A stretch of DNA of 64,000 nt from Hymenobacter perfusus (GTDB taxonomy: Bacteria > Bacteroidota > Bacteroidia > Cytophagales > Hymenobacteraceae): NCBI RefSeq assembly GCF_003944765.1, contig NZ_RWIU01000003.1, positions 124,001 through 188,000 of the forward strand, written 5' to 3'. Every line of letters begins with the position of its first letter. The stretch's first letter is position 1. The notes under the pieces are model-generated. The model worked only from the letters and a program-made list of their open reading frames with translations, was not told the origin of the DNA and made no database searches. The translations under genes were made by a program, and so were the position numbers. Of the stretch, positions 57,780 through 64,000 are shown piece after piece.

Positions 57780-57815
57780 AAACGGCCGCCGCACCCGAAG
57801 ATGCGGCGGCCGTTT
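57780..57815 (-). terminator. Terminator of RNase P RNA
   Basis: AAACGGCCGCCGCA pairs perfectly with TGCGGCGGCCGTTT over an 8-base loop and on the minus strand runs into TTGGTTGC. It begins just after the RNA 3' end at about 57824. Confidence 0.7.
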
Positions 57816-57823
57816 GAGGTGGC

Positions 57824-58292
57824 GTGATGAGTCTGTAAGCCGGGTTTTGTCCGCCCGCCCGAGGGCAAGCGGCCCCACCATTTATCTAGGCCCGAACTTG
57901 CGCGCGGGCTCCATCAACCTACCCGCCAGCGCCGGACGAGCCGCCCGGTGCGCCCCCCGAAAGGGCCGCGTACTGGCTTATTTGGTCTTTCAACCCCTGA
58001 GGTTTACCCAGCCGGACTGGTCACCCAGCCGCTGGTGCGCTCTTACCGCACCTTTTCACCCTTACCAAAGGTGATTTAGCGACTTAGTGATTTAGTGAGT
58101 TCCCAGAACGACAACTCACTAATTCGCTAAATCACCATTTCACTGCTTGGCGGTACTTTTCTGTGGCACTGGCTGTCCTGGTTCACTTTACGCTTACCAG
58201 TCCTTCCCGTTAGGAAGCAGGGTGCTCTGCGTTGCCCGGACTTTCCTCGTCGCCATTCTTGCGTTTGGCGCCGCGGTGGGGCGACCCATCAC
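57824..58292 (-). ncRNA. rnpB: RNase P RNA (bacterial type A) with an enlarged P12 stem
   Basis: Read on the minus strand, it carries the conserved GAGGAAAGTCCGGGC (P3-P4 side), ACAGAAAAGTACCGCC, GGTAAGGGTGAAAAGGTG and GTAAGAGCGCACC core, and ends GCTTACAGACTCATCAC. The 5' GTGATGGGTC and 3' GACTCATCAC pair as helix P1, which sets both ends. A consensus TACCTTTG promoter lies seven bases upstream. Between CCGCC and GGTAAGGG, where P12 belongs, a long hairpin at 58070-58136 is inserted. It is the catalytic RNA that trims tRNA 5' ends. Confidence 0.96.
58070..58136. repeat. Repeat-like hairpin within rnpB P12 (family H)
   Basis: GGTGATTTAGCGA and its complement, plus AACTCACTAA/TTAGTGAGTT, form a long hairpin. 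One arm carries an extra ATTTAGTGA-like unit next to CTTAGTGA, i.e. a tandem duplication of a 9-base word. The low-complexity words resemble family D/E repeats elsewhere in the window rather than ordinary P12 sequence. Confidence 0.75.
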
Positions 58293-58298
58293 TGCGGG

Positions 58299-58306
58299 CA
58301 AAGGTA
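58299..58306 (-). promoter_or_regulatory. -7 promoter element TACCTTTG for rnpB
   Basis: An exact TAnnTTTG match on the minus strand, six bases upstream of the RNA 5' end deduced from helix P1. This agreement supports TAnnTTTG as the working promoter form in this genome. Confidence 0.75.
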
Positions 58307-58339
58307 CACAAAGAAGTCTTACTGATGCGGAATGACCGG

Positions 58340-58738
58340 CTAGTAATCCGTCGGAATGTCCAACAGGCGCGGAACGCTCCACTGTGCTGGGGCCAAAAAG
58401 AAATAGCCGCACACTATCGGGAACACCAGCGTGACTGCCAGGGTAAGCCCGTGCACCAGCACCACTAGTGCAGAAGGCAAGGGCAGGAGGTTGGCCAGCA
58501 GCGCCACCCCCGCAGGCAGCAGCACGCAGGTACCCAGGTAGAAGAAAGGCGGTGCCAACGCGTACATGCGGCCGGCTCGTTTCCACTTCACCAGCGGGCC
58601 AACCAGCGCCAGAACGGTGAGGACGAGGCCCAGCGTCCACTCTGTGGAGTTGAGAGGCAAGCTGCCAGCCGTGGCATAGGTACACCCCACCCAAACGGCC
58701 AGGCTCGGCAGAAACAGGAAAAACAAGATCAGACCCAT
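58340..58738 (-). CDS. Hypothetical four-helix membrane protein
   Basis: The ATG at 58738 (MGLILFFLFLPSLAVWVGCT) gives 132 residues with four hydrophobic helices spaced evenly and no conserved catalytic motif. I do not recognise the family. It begins 16 bp after the M1 peptidase gene on the same strand and may be read with it, but a function is not suggested by context. Confidence 0.7.
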   Translation of the reverse strand: MGLILFFLFLPSLAVWVGCTYATAGSLPLNSTEWTLGLVLTVLALVGPLVKWKRAGRMYALAPPFFYLGTCVLLPAGVALLANLLPLPSALVVLVHGLTLAVTLVFPIVCGYFFLAPAQWSVPRLLDIPTDY

Positions 58739-58754
58739 TGATACATCAGTTGGC

Positions 58755-60617
58755 TTACTTCCCCTCCCACACGTTGTCCTTGGGGTAGCTGTCGGGCACG
58801 AGGGTGGCACCCAGCTTCACATGCTTCACGGCTTTGGTGGTGGCTACGGGTACCGTCACGGTTTTCGCGCCCTGTTCCCACACCCCGATGGTGCGGTGCA
58901 GCTTCTCGGTGGAGTTGTCCTGGTAGGTTACCGTCAGGTCCACGGGCACGGGTTTGGTGCCTTTGGCTTCCACTACCACGTCGTAGCCAGCCGACGTTTT
59001 CTGTACCTGCCGGATGGCCAGGTCGGGGTAGCCGCCGTCAAAAAACCAGCGCTGCCAGAACCAGTTGAGGTTGCGGCCGGACCCGGCGTTCATCGAGTTG
59101 AAAAAATCGTAGGGCATGGGGTGCTTGCCGTTCCACTGGCGGATGTAGGTGTGCAGCGCCTTGGTGAACAGCTCGTCGCCCAGCAAATCCTTCACGTAGA
59201 GGTAGCCCAGGCCCGGCTTGGGGTAGGAGTTGAGGAAGAAGGGCGTACCCGTCTGCTGGGTGCTGAGCGTGACGATGGGCAGATCCGCCTCGGTATCGGC
59301 GGCGGCGGCGTAGGGGGCAATGCCGTAGTCGTCGTCCAGCTTGGGGTCGATGATGCCCGAAATCAGCCACTCGCCGATGGTGGCCCAGCCCTCATCCATC
59401 CAGCCGTACTTGGTTTCGTTGATGCCCATGTAGAACGGGAACATCGTGTGGAAAATCTCGTGGTCGGTGAGCGTAATGGCGTCCTCGCGGGTGCTGGTGG
59501 GGTTATCGTTCACCATCATCGGATACTCCATCTGGTCCAGCCCGTCGAAGATGGTTTCGTGGGCGTAGGGGAAGGGCCACTTGGGGAAGGTGTAGCTCAT
59601 GGCCTCCACCGTCTGGCGGGCGAAGTGGACTACCTCCTCGTAATCCTTGTGGGCGGGGTTGTACACGGCATCCACGCGGGTGCGGCGCTTGGTGGCGGGG
59701 TCTACCACCAGGCTGCTGGCCTGCCACACGTAATGGTCGGTAGTGGCGAAGGCGAAGTCGGTCACATTCTTCGCCTCGAAGTGCCAGGTGTTCTGGGCGG
59801 CGGGGGCCGTCAGGTCTTTGGCCTTAAGGTCGGCGGCGGTGATGATGGGGGTAACGCCGTCCTTGGTTTCGGCCTCGCGCAGGCGCTGGGCGTATTTTTT
59901 GCCCAGCACTTTGTCGGCGTTGGTCAGGTCGCCGGTGGCCCACACCACGAAGTTGCGGGGCACGGTGATGTCGGCCGAGAAGTTGGCGAAGTCGTTGTAG
60001 AACTCCTGGCTGCCGAGGTAGGGGTTGCGGTTCCAGCCGTCGATGTCGTCGTACACGGCTACGCGGGGGAAGAAGTACGCCACGAAATCAGCCCCTGGCT
60101 CCACCTCGCCGGTGCGCATGTGGGAGCCTTTGTTGAGGGTGTAGCTGTAACTGACGGAAATCTGGGCTGTTTGCTTGGCACCAATAGCCCGACGCAACGG
60201 CACCGTCAGGTTGGTAAAATCAGCCTTGAGCTTGGCCACGTCCACGGGCTGGCCGTTGATGGTGAGCTTCTCCAGCTTCATGCCTTCGCCCACGTCCTCG
60301 GGGCTCATGCCGCCGGCTCGGGGCGCGCCTTTCTTGTAGAGGTTCGGGTAGAGCTTAAACCACAGCTGCCGCAGGGAATCGGGGCTTTGGTTGTGGTAGG
60401 CAATGTCCGCGGTGCCCTTCACCAGCCGCGTGGTAGGGTCGAAGCTGACTTTGATGGCGTAGTCGGCCGAGTTCTGCCAGTAATTGGGGCCGGGCTGGCC
60501 GGTGGCGGAGCGGGTACCTTTGGCATATGTGGCCTGAAGGTTGCGCGGCACGGGCAGCTGCTGGGCCGCCAAGGATAAGGGGAGGAGAGAAGCGGCGAGA
60601 AGCGCGGAGAATTTCAT
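58755..60617 (-). CDS. Secreted M1 family metallopeptidase
   Basis: The 620-residue protein has a cleavable signal peptide (MKFSALLAASLLPLSLAAQ). The M1 catalytic zinc motif HEIFH is at 386-390 with the third ligand Glu409 in WMDEGWATIGEW, and GLDQMEYPMM replaces the usual GAMEN exopeptidase motif. The N-terminal beta domain (about 45-225) with LNKGSHMRTGEVEPGADFVA is as expected for this family. It should cleave peptides in the periplasm or outside the cell. Length and layout are complete. Confidence 0.93.
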   Translation of the reverse strand: MKFSALLAASLLPLSLAAQQLPVPRNLQATYAKGTRSATGQPGPNYWQNSADYAIKVSFDPTTRLVKGTADIAYHNQSPDSLRQLWFKLYPNLYKKGAPRAGGMSPEDVGEGMKLEKLTINGQPVDVAKLKADFTNLTVPLRRAIGAKQTAQISVSYSYTLNKGSHMRTGEVEPGADFVAYFFPRVAVYDDIDGWNRNPYLGSQEFYNDFANFSADITVPRNFVVWATGDLTNADKVLGKKYAQRLREAETKDGVTPIITAADLKAKDLTAPAAQNTWHFEAKNVTDFAFATTDHYVWQASSLVVDPATKRRTRVDAVYNPAHKDYEEVVHFARQTVEAMSYTFPKWPFPYAHETIFDGLDQMEYPMMVNDNPTSTREDAITLTDHEIFHTMFPFYMGINETKYGWMDEGWATIGEWLISGIIDPKLDDDYGIAPYAAAADTEADLPIVTLSTQQTGTPFFLNSYPKPGLGYLYVKDLLGDELFTKALHTYIRQWNGKHPMPYDFFNSMNAGSGRNLNWFWQRWFFDGGYPDLAIRQVQKTSAGYDVVVEAKGTKPVPVDLTVTYQDNSTEKLHRTIGVWEQGAKTVTVPVATTKAVKHVKLGATLVPDSYPKDNVWEGK

Positions 60618-60626
60618 GCGGAAAAG

Positions 60627-61130
60627 TTACTGCCAAAGAAAGTGAAGGTGGTGCCGGATGCGTTGCTGAAGACTATCTGGCATTTCCCGCGCGTGGCGTT
60701 GTAAGGCTGCTTCAACTATTTGATGTCGTCTGAGTTTTTCAGCCGTAGTATCAACAGACACGATATACTCTGCTGATCCGCACCTGGCTAGCTTTAAATC
60801 AAGTGGCGTAACGCGGTGTTTACTCTTGATAAAGTACACTGGGGAACCATGGGAGCGGTTCCGCTGACGTATCGAAATCAGTCCTGTATAAGTAGCCGAT
60901 GTGGCTGCTGGAGAGAAGCTGTAAGCTTTAATAAAATTATACCGTTTGTCGTAGTCGCATTTATCACTGCTCTGCTTCCCTACAAACCGTTTGAGTCGCC
61001 ACAGCTGAATCTGATTGAGCCCAAGTTGTTTCGGGGAAAATTTGGAATGGTGATACCTATTCGTACATCCTGGGAGAGTGTAACTTAATGCTGTACAAAA
61101 TATCAAGATGTATATGGAGCGAGTAGCCAT
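60627..61130 (-). CDS. Hypothetical lipoprotein of lower GC content
   Basis: The 167-residue protein begins with a hydrophobic helix ending SYTLPGC, a plausible lipobox, then a basic, poorly structured mature part (KFSPKQLGLNQIQLWRLKRF) and the C-terminal half TAEKLRRHQIVEAALQRHAR. No family is recognised. The DNA is clearly AT-richer than neighbouring genes, so it may be a recent acquisition or a fast-evolving orphan. It is 9 bp upstream of the M1 peptidase start region on the same strand; real but weakly supported. Confidence 0.5.
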   Translation of the reverse strand: MATRSIYILIFCTALSYTLPGCTNRYHHSKFSPKQLGLNQIQLWRLKRFVGKQSSDKCDYDKRYNFIKAYSFSPAATSATYTGLISIRQRNRSHGSPVYFIKSKHRVTPLDLKLARCGSAEYIVSVDTTAEKLRRHQIVEAALQRHAREMPDSLQQRIRHHLHFLWQ

Positions 61131-61154
61131 GAAAAGAGAAGATATGATTAACGA

Positions 61155-61198
61155 ATCTGCCCCGGAAAGCTACTAATCAATAGCTTTCCGGGGCAGAT
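61155..61198 (-). terminator. Terminator of the Smr-domain gene
   Basis: ATCTGCCCCGGAAAGCTA pairs perfectly with TAGCTTTCCGGGGCAGAT over an 8-base loop, just beyond the stop of the minus-strand gene at 61215. Confidence 0.75.
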
Positions 61199-61214
61199 GT
61201 AATTCCAGTCAAAT

Positions 61215-62330
61215 CTACTTAAGCCGCACCAGCGTGGCACCGTAGCCGAACTTCTCCTTCTTCGAGTCCTCGAAGAACTTAATGTCGCGGTTGCGGCTGA
61301 GCAGCTTGTGCAACTCCTTGCGCAGGGTGCCGTTGCCGGAGCCGTGGATGAACACGATTTCGTGCATGTTGGTGGCCAAAGCGCGGCTCAGGGTATCCTC
61401 GAAGGCTTCGAGCTGGAGCTTGAGGATAGCCGTGTTGCTCATGCCCTCGGCACCTTCCGGCAGCAGGGCTTCCAGGTGCAGATCTACCTCGTGGGGCGGA
61501 GCTACAATGGCCTTAGCGGGCTCGGGGACCGGGGCCACGGCGGCGGGCTTGGCAGGGGCGTTGCCGGTGAGCTGGGCCTTGAGGGTCTCGGCCAGTTTTT
61601 CGGGGGCAATAACTACCGGGGCGGCGGGCTTCTCATCCAGCTGGAACAGGTAGGCCTCGCGCTGAAGCACCGGCACGTTGGGCTGGCGGCTGGTGTAGAA
61701 GCTGGCGGCCTTGAACTGCATCCGTTTGGTGAGCAGCTCGAAAGCCTCCGCGCCGTTGAACTGGTAGGGCAGCAGCTGCACTACGGCCGCCGGCCACTGG
61801 TCGAAGTCCTTGAGGTGCCAGTGGCCTAGGGCCGGGCTGGCGGCCTTGGCTTCCAGCTTTTCGGCCTTCAGGGCGCGGTACTTGCCCTGGCGCTCCTCGC
61901 CGAAGGTATAGAGCACGTCCCGCTCGGTGTGGTTGACCAGGTGCAGGGCCAGCAGCTCCGGCGACTGGTGGGTGAGGGCCAGGTACAGGCCTTTCTGTAC
62001 AGGCGGGGCCATCGTCTTATCGGCTTTCACCGGGGCCGGGCCTTCCGATTTGGCGGGTTGCGGGGCGGTTGTGGGATTGCCGGAGGCCTTGGCGGCGCGG
62101 GCCGCGTGGGCCGCGCCGGTGGCGGCGGCTTTCTTCTCGGAGGCAATGGCGGCGGCACTCTGGCCGAAAGCCTTGGTTTCTTCGGCGGCTACTACCACTA
62201 CTTCGCGGCGCAGCACCGGAATGGTGAAATCGTTATCAATGGCTACTTCCACCAGCTCATCGCTAAGCAGGCGGGTTACAATGCCTTCTTCGCGCCCGGT
62301 GAGCAGGCGTACACGGTCTCCAACGTTCAT
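61215..62330 (-). CDS. DUF2027/Smr domain protein
   Basis: The 371-residue protein starts with a KOW-like/DUF2027 segment (NVGDRVRLLTGREEGIVTRL, then VEVAIDNDFTIPVLRREVVV) followed by an Ala/Pro-rich linker. Residues about 115-240 form a middle beta domain. The C-terminus is an Smr domain (EVDLHLEALLPEGAEGMSNT, HEIVFIHGSGNGTLRKELHK and YGATLVRLK), with the HGxGxG nuclease motif seen in MutS2-type Smr domains. It probably binds or cuts nucleic acid; recent data link Smr proteins to ribosome-associated mRNA cleavage. Role here is unproven. Confidence 0.88.
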   Translation of the reverse strand: MNVGDRVRLLTGREEGIVTRLLSDELVEVAIDNDFTIPVLRREVVVVAAEETKAFGQSAAAIASEKKAAATGAAHAARAAKASGNPTTAPQPAKSEGPAPVKADKTMAPPVQKGLYLALTHQSPELLALHLVNHTERDVLYTFGEERQGKYRALKAEKLEAKAASPALGHWHLKDFDQWPAAVVQLLPYQFNGAEAFELLTKRMQFKAASFYTSRQPNVPVLQREAYLFQLDEKPAAPVVIAPEKLAETLKAQLTGNAPAKPAAVAPVPEPAKAIVAPPHEVDLHLEALLPEGAEGMSNTAILKLQLEAFEDTLSRALATNMHEIVFIHGSGNGTLRKELHKLLSRNRDIKFFEDSKKEKFGYGATLVRLK

Positions 62331-62368
62331 ATCAACGGAAAGTAAAATGCGGGGGGAATAGAGAAAAA

Positions 62369-62376
62369 CAAAGGTA
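62369..62376 (-). promoter_or_regulatory. -7 promoter element TACCTTTG for the Smr-domain gene
   Basis: An exact TAnnTTTG match on the minus strand, 38 bp upstream of the ATG at 62330. Confidence 0.55.
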
Positions 62377-62429
62377 CGGGCAATTTGGCCCGCGCCGGTA
62401 CCGCTGTACGCAGTAGCCCATCCGCCGGA

Positions 62430-63395
62430 TTAATAGTAGAGGCCGTGGGCTACGAAACCGCGCCGCTGGTTCCACTCTAGGGCGGGGGCGGGCAGGTGAA
62501 AGATGCTGGCTACGTAAAACACCCGTTTCAGCAGCTTACTGCGGGTCGGAATCCGGCGCAGGTCCACGTCCAGGCTCAGGTAGTACTGGCGGTAGGCGCG
62601 CAGGCCCAAGGCCGCGTTGGCGGCGGGGTCGTTGAACACCATCTGTTGGGCCCCGTAGCCCAGGGCCGGTTGCAGCCAGCGGGGCCAGCGCGAGGTAGCC
62701 GGGAGCCAGGCCCCCACGTCGGCGCAGAGCCAGTAGGTTTGCCCGTTGTAATCCTTGAGGTGCTTTTCGGCCAGGCTGCGGCCCAGCACGTTGGGGCGTA
62801 GGGCGGAGTAGCGGGTAGTATGGAAGGTGTACTTAGGCATTAGGCGCACCTCGCCCCATGCCAGCTGCTGCCCGACCAGGCCGGCCGAGCCCAGGAAGTT
62901 GGCTGCCAGGTCTGTGGCGGAGGCGCCGTACTGCGGGTCACGGCCGTCGAGCAGCTCGATGGGGCTTTGCAGCAGAAACCCCACGAACCCGCCGTACCAG
63001 GTGGCGCGGCGGTCGGGCACGCCGGCCCAGCGCAGCATATCCACGGCCCCCCGGCTCTCGTGAAAGGCCCCCCAGAAGTGCCCCACCTTGTCCATCTGCT
63101 TCCACTCGGGCAGGTCATTGAACCAGTGAAACCGGCTCCGCTCACCCGTGTACCAACCCTGGCTGAGCAGGTACATGGTAGCCGAGTACGACACCACCAG
63201 CCCACCCGCCAGTACCGGCAGCCGCTGGTTGAGGCGGCCGGGCGGCGTGGCTGCCGAGTCGGGGAGGGGCACGGCTAGGGGCACCTGCGCCTGGGCCGGC
63301 CGGCTGCCCCATAGCGCCAGGGCCAGCAGCGCAGCCCAGCGGGTAACAAGCGAAAAGCGGCAGAACGACCAGACCACGGGGTACAGGAAAATCAA
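62430..63395 (-). CDS. DUF2279 family protein
   Basis: The 321-residue frame begins at TTG (MIFLYPVVWSFCRFSLVTRW); a GTG at codon 17 (MTRWAALLALALWGSRPAQA) would give a more normal signal peptide ending AQA-Q. The body has DUF2279 features: YLLSQGWYTGERSRFHWFND, KQMDKVGHFWGAFHESRGAV and WYGGFVGFLLQSPIELLDGR, with alternating hydrophobic segments. Such proteins are secreted or outer-membrane-associated in Bacteroidota. Function is unknown. It is monocistronic and divergent from the final gene. Confidence 0.85.
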   Translation of the reverse strand: MIFLYPVVWSFCRFSLVTRWAALLALALWGSRPAQAQVPLAVPLPDSAATPPGRLNQRLPVLAGGLVVSYSATMYLLSQGWYTGERSRFHWFNDLPEWKQMDKVGHFWGAFHESRGAVDMLRWAGVPDRRATWYGGFVGFLLQSPIELLDGRDPQYGASATDLAANFLGSAGLVGQQLAWGEVRLMPKYTFHTTRYSALRPNVLGRSLAEKHLKDYNGQTYWLCADVGAWLPATSRWPRWLQPALGYGAQQMVFNDPAANAALGLRAYRQYYLSLDVDLRRIPTRSKLLKRVFYVASIFHLPAPALEWNQRRGFVAHGLYY

Positions 63396-63567
63396 ATTAA
63401 AAAGAGCTTAAAGCTACAAGAAAAGCCGCTGTTGACTTGGTGGTGTGTGAGTGGTTACCTTATCTTTAATGCCCCCTTGCGCCGTATTGACCAGCTGAAC
63501 CGTTGATAGAGTCAATATAGCATCAAAGGTCCGAATCGTTTCCTTAAATTCCCAACTCCTTTTTTTC

Positions 63568-64000
63568 ATGACAAGACTTCGACTTTTGCTGAGTCTGGTG
63601 GCGTTGCTGGCCGGAATACCGGTTTTGCGGGCGCAGGTAGTCACCACCCAGCCCTCCCCGTTTCTGGCCAGCCAGGCCGTTACCATTACCTATAATGCCA
63701 CCCAGGGTAACGCAGCACTAGCCAACTTCACCGGCGACGTGTACATCTGGACCGGCGTGGTGATTGACCGACCCACCGGCACCCAGTGGACCAACGTAAA
63801 AAGCCCCAGCTTCAACCAGGCTGACCCCGCCGCAAAAATGACGCGGGTAAGCGCCAACGTGTACACCATCACGTTTACGCCCAACACGTTTTATCCCATT
63901 CCGGCGGGCACCACTATCTACCGCCTGGGTATGATTTTCAAGAATGCCGACGGTAGCCTAGTGGGCCGCGGCCCCGATGGCGACATCTACGTGGATGTGG
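63568..64000 (+). CDS. Secreted protein, 3' truncated (starch-related/T9SS-type N-terminus)
   Basis: The ATG at 63568 (MTRLRLLLSLVALLAGIPVL) opens a frame running off the right end, so only 144 residues are seen. A clear signal peptide ends at RAQ. The mature N-terminus VVTTQPSPFLASQAVTITYN, then GDVYIWTGVVIDRPTGTQW and PAGTTIYRLGMIFKNADGSL, matches the beta-sandwich at the start of secreted Bacteroidota alpha-amylase-like and T9SS-exported proteins. The catalytic part lies outside the window, so the enzyme class is only a guess. Confidence 0.75.
   Translation, partial: MTRLRLLLSLVALLAGIPVLRAQVVTTQPSPFLASQAVTITYNATQGNAALANFTGDVYIWTGVVIDRPTGTQWTNVKSPSFNQADPAAKMTRVSANVYTITFTPNTFYPIPAGTTIYRLGMIFKNADGSLVGRGPDGDIYVDV

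Noticed and set aside
63414..63887. Two minus-strand frames near the right end
   Set aside because: They overlap the signal peptide and N-terminus of the plus-strand secreted gene, which has convincing features.

Overview
The window is a GC-rich (visibly above 60% over most of its length) chromosomal segment that reads as a member of the Bacteroidota, most likely Hymenobacter or a close relative in the Cytophagales. This placement is inferred from the gene families (DUF1573, DUF2279, a DUF2027/Smr protein, a fused alpha-beta E1 dehydrogenase, short AMP nucleosidase, an HsdR-N-only protein), from repeated matches to the Bacteroidota -7 promoter consensus TAnnTTTG, and from the lack of Shine-Dalgarno motifs. 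No phage, plasmid, transposase or CRISPR array was seen.

Region by region: (1) 1-5.7 kb carries a truncated flippase-like membrane protein with a coupled glycosyltransferase, a cytochrome c, a small protein coupled to an OppC-type permease, and a SpoIIE-type phosphatase. (2) 5.8-13.2 kb is a surface polysaccharide cluster: Wzy-like and Wzz-like genes on the minus strand; Wzx-like flippase, GT4, NodB-type deacetylase and GT2 on the plus strand. (3) 13.2-16.2 kb holds tatD, a cytoplasmic-type asparaginase, tRNA-Ser(GGA) and a RibD-C reductase. (4) 16.2-28.6 kb is a phenylacetate degradation cluster on the minus strand (paaR, E, A, B, C, D, G, H, I, J, Z and an extra enoyl-CoA hydratase). It lacks paaK, and operator-like palindromes lie in front of paaA and paaR. 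(5) 29-35.4 kb, on the plus strand, is a PaoABC (YagTSR)-type molybdenum aldehyde oxidoreductase with its XdhC/PaoD chaperone and a MocA-like cytidylyltransferase. A plausible link, by inference only, is periplasmic oxidation of aromatic aldehydes to acids that feed the paa pathway. (6) 35.4-53.5 kb is mixed housekeeping: MFS transporter, DinB, lipoprotein amidohydrolase, AMP nucleosidase, HsdR-N protein, PAS kinase with response regulator, LTA-synthase-like sulfatase, SUKH protein, alanine dehydrogenase, DUF1573, fused E1, LuxE-like protein, DUF421. (7) 53.5-64 kb has a sigma54-type response regulator without a DNA-binding domain, a large GH5-like protein, RNase P RNA, an M1 peptidase, an Smr protein, a DUF2279 protein and the start of a secreted protein.

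The most striking structure is outside the genes. From about 17 to 38 kb, most gaps between neighbouring genes contain a long inverted repeat drawn from several unrelated families (called A to G here), some with perfect 42-48 bp arms. Another family (I) occurs near 2.2, 54.8 and 57.6 kb, and RNase P RNA carries a similar-looking repeat hairpin inside its P12 region. These hairpins are the best candidate for something not yet described.
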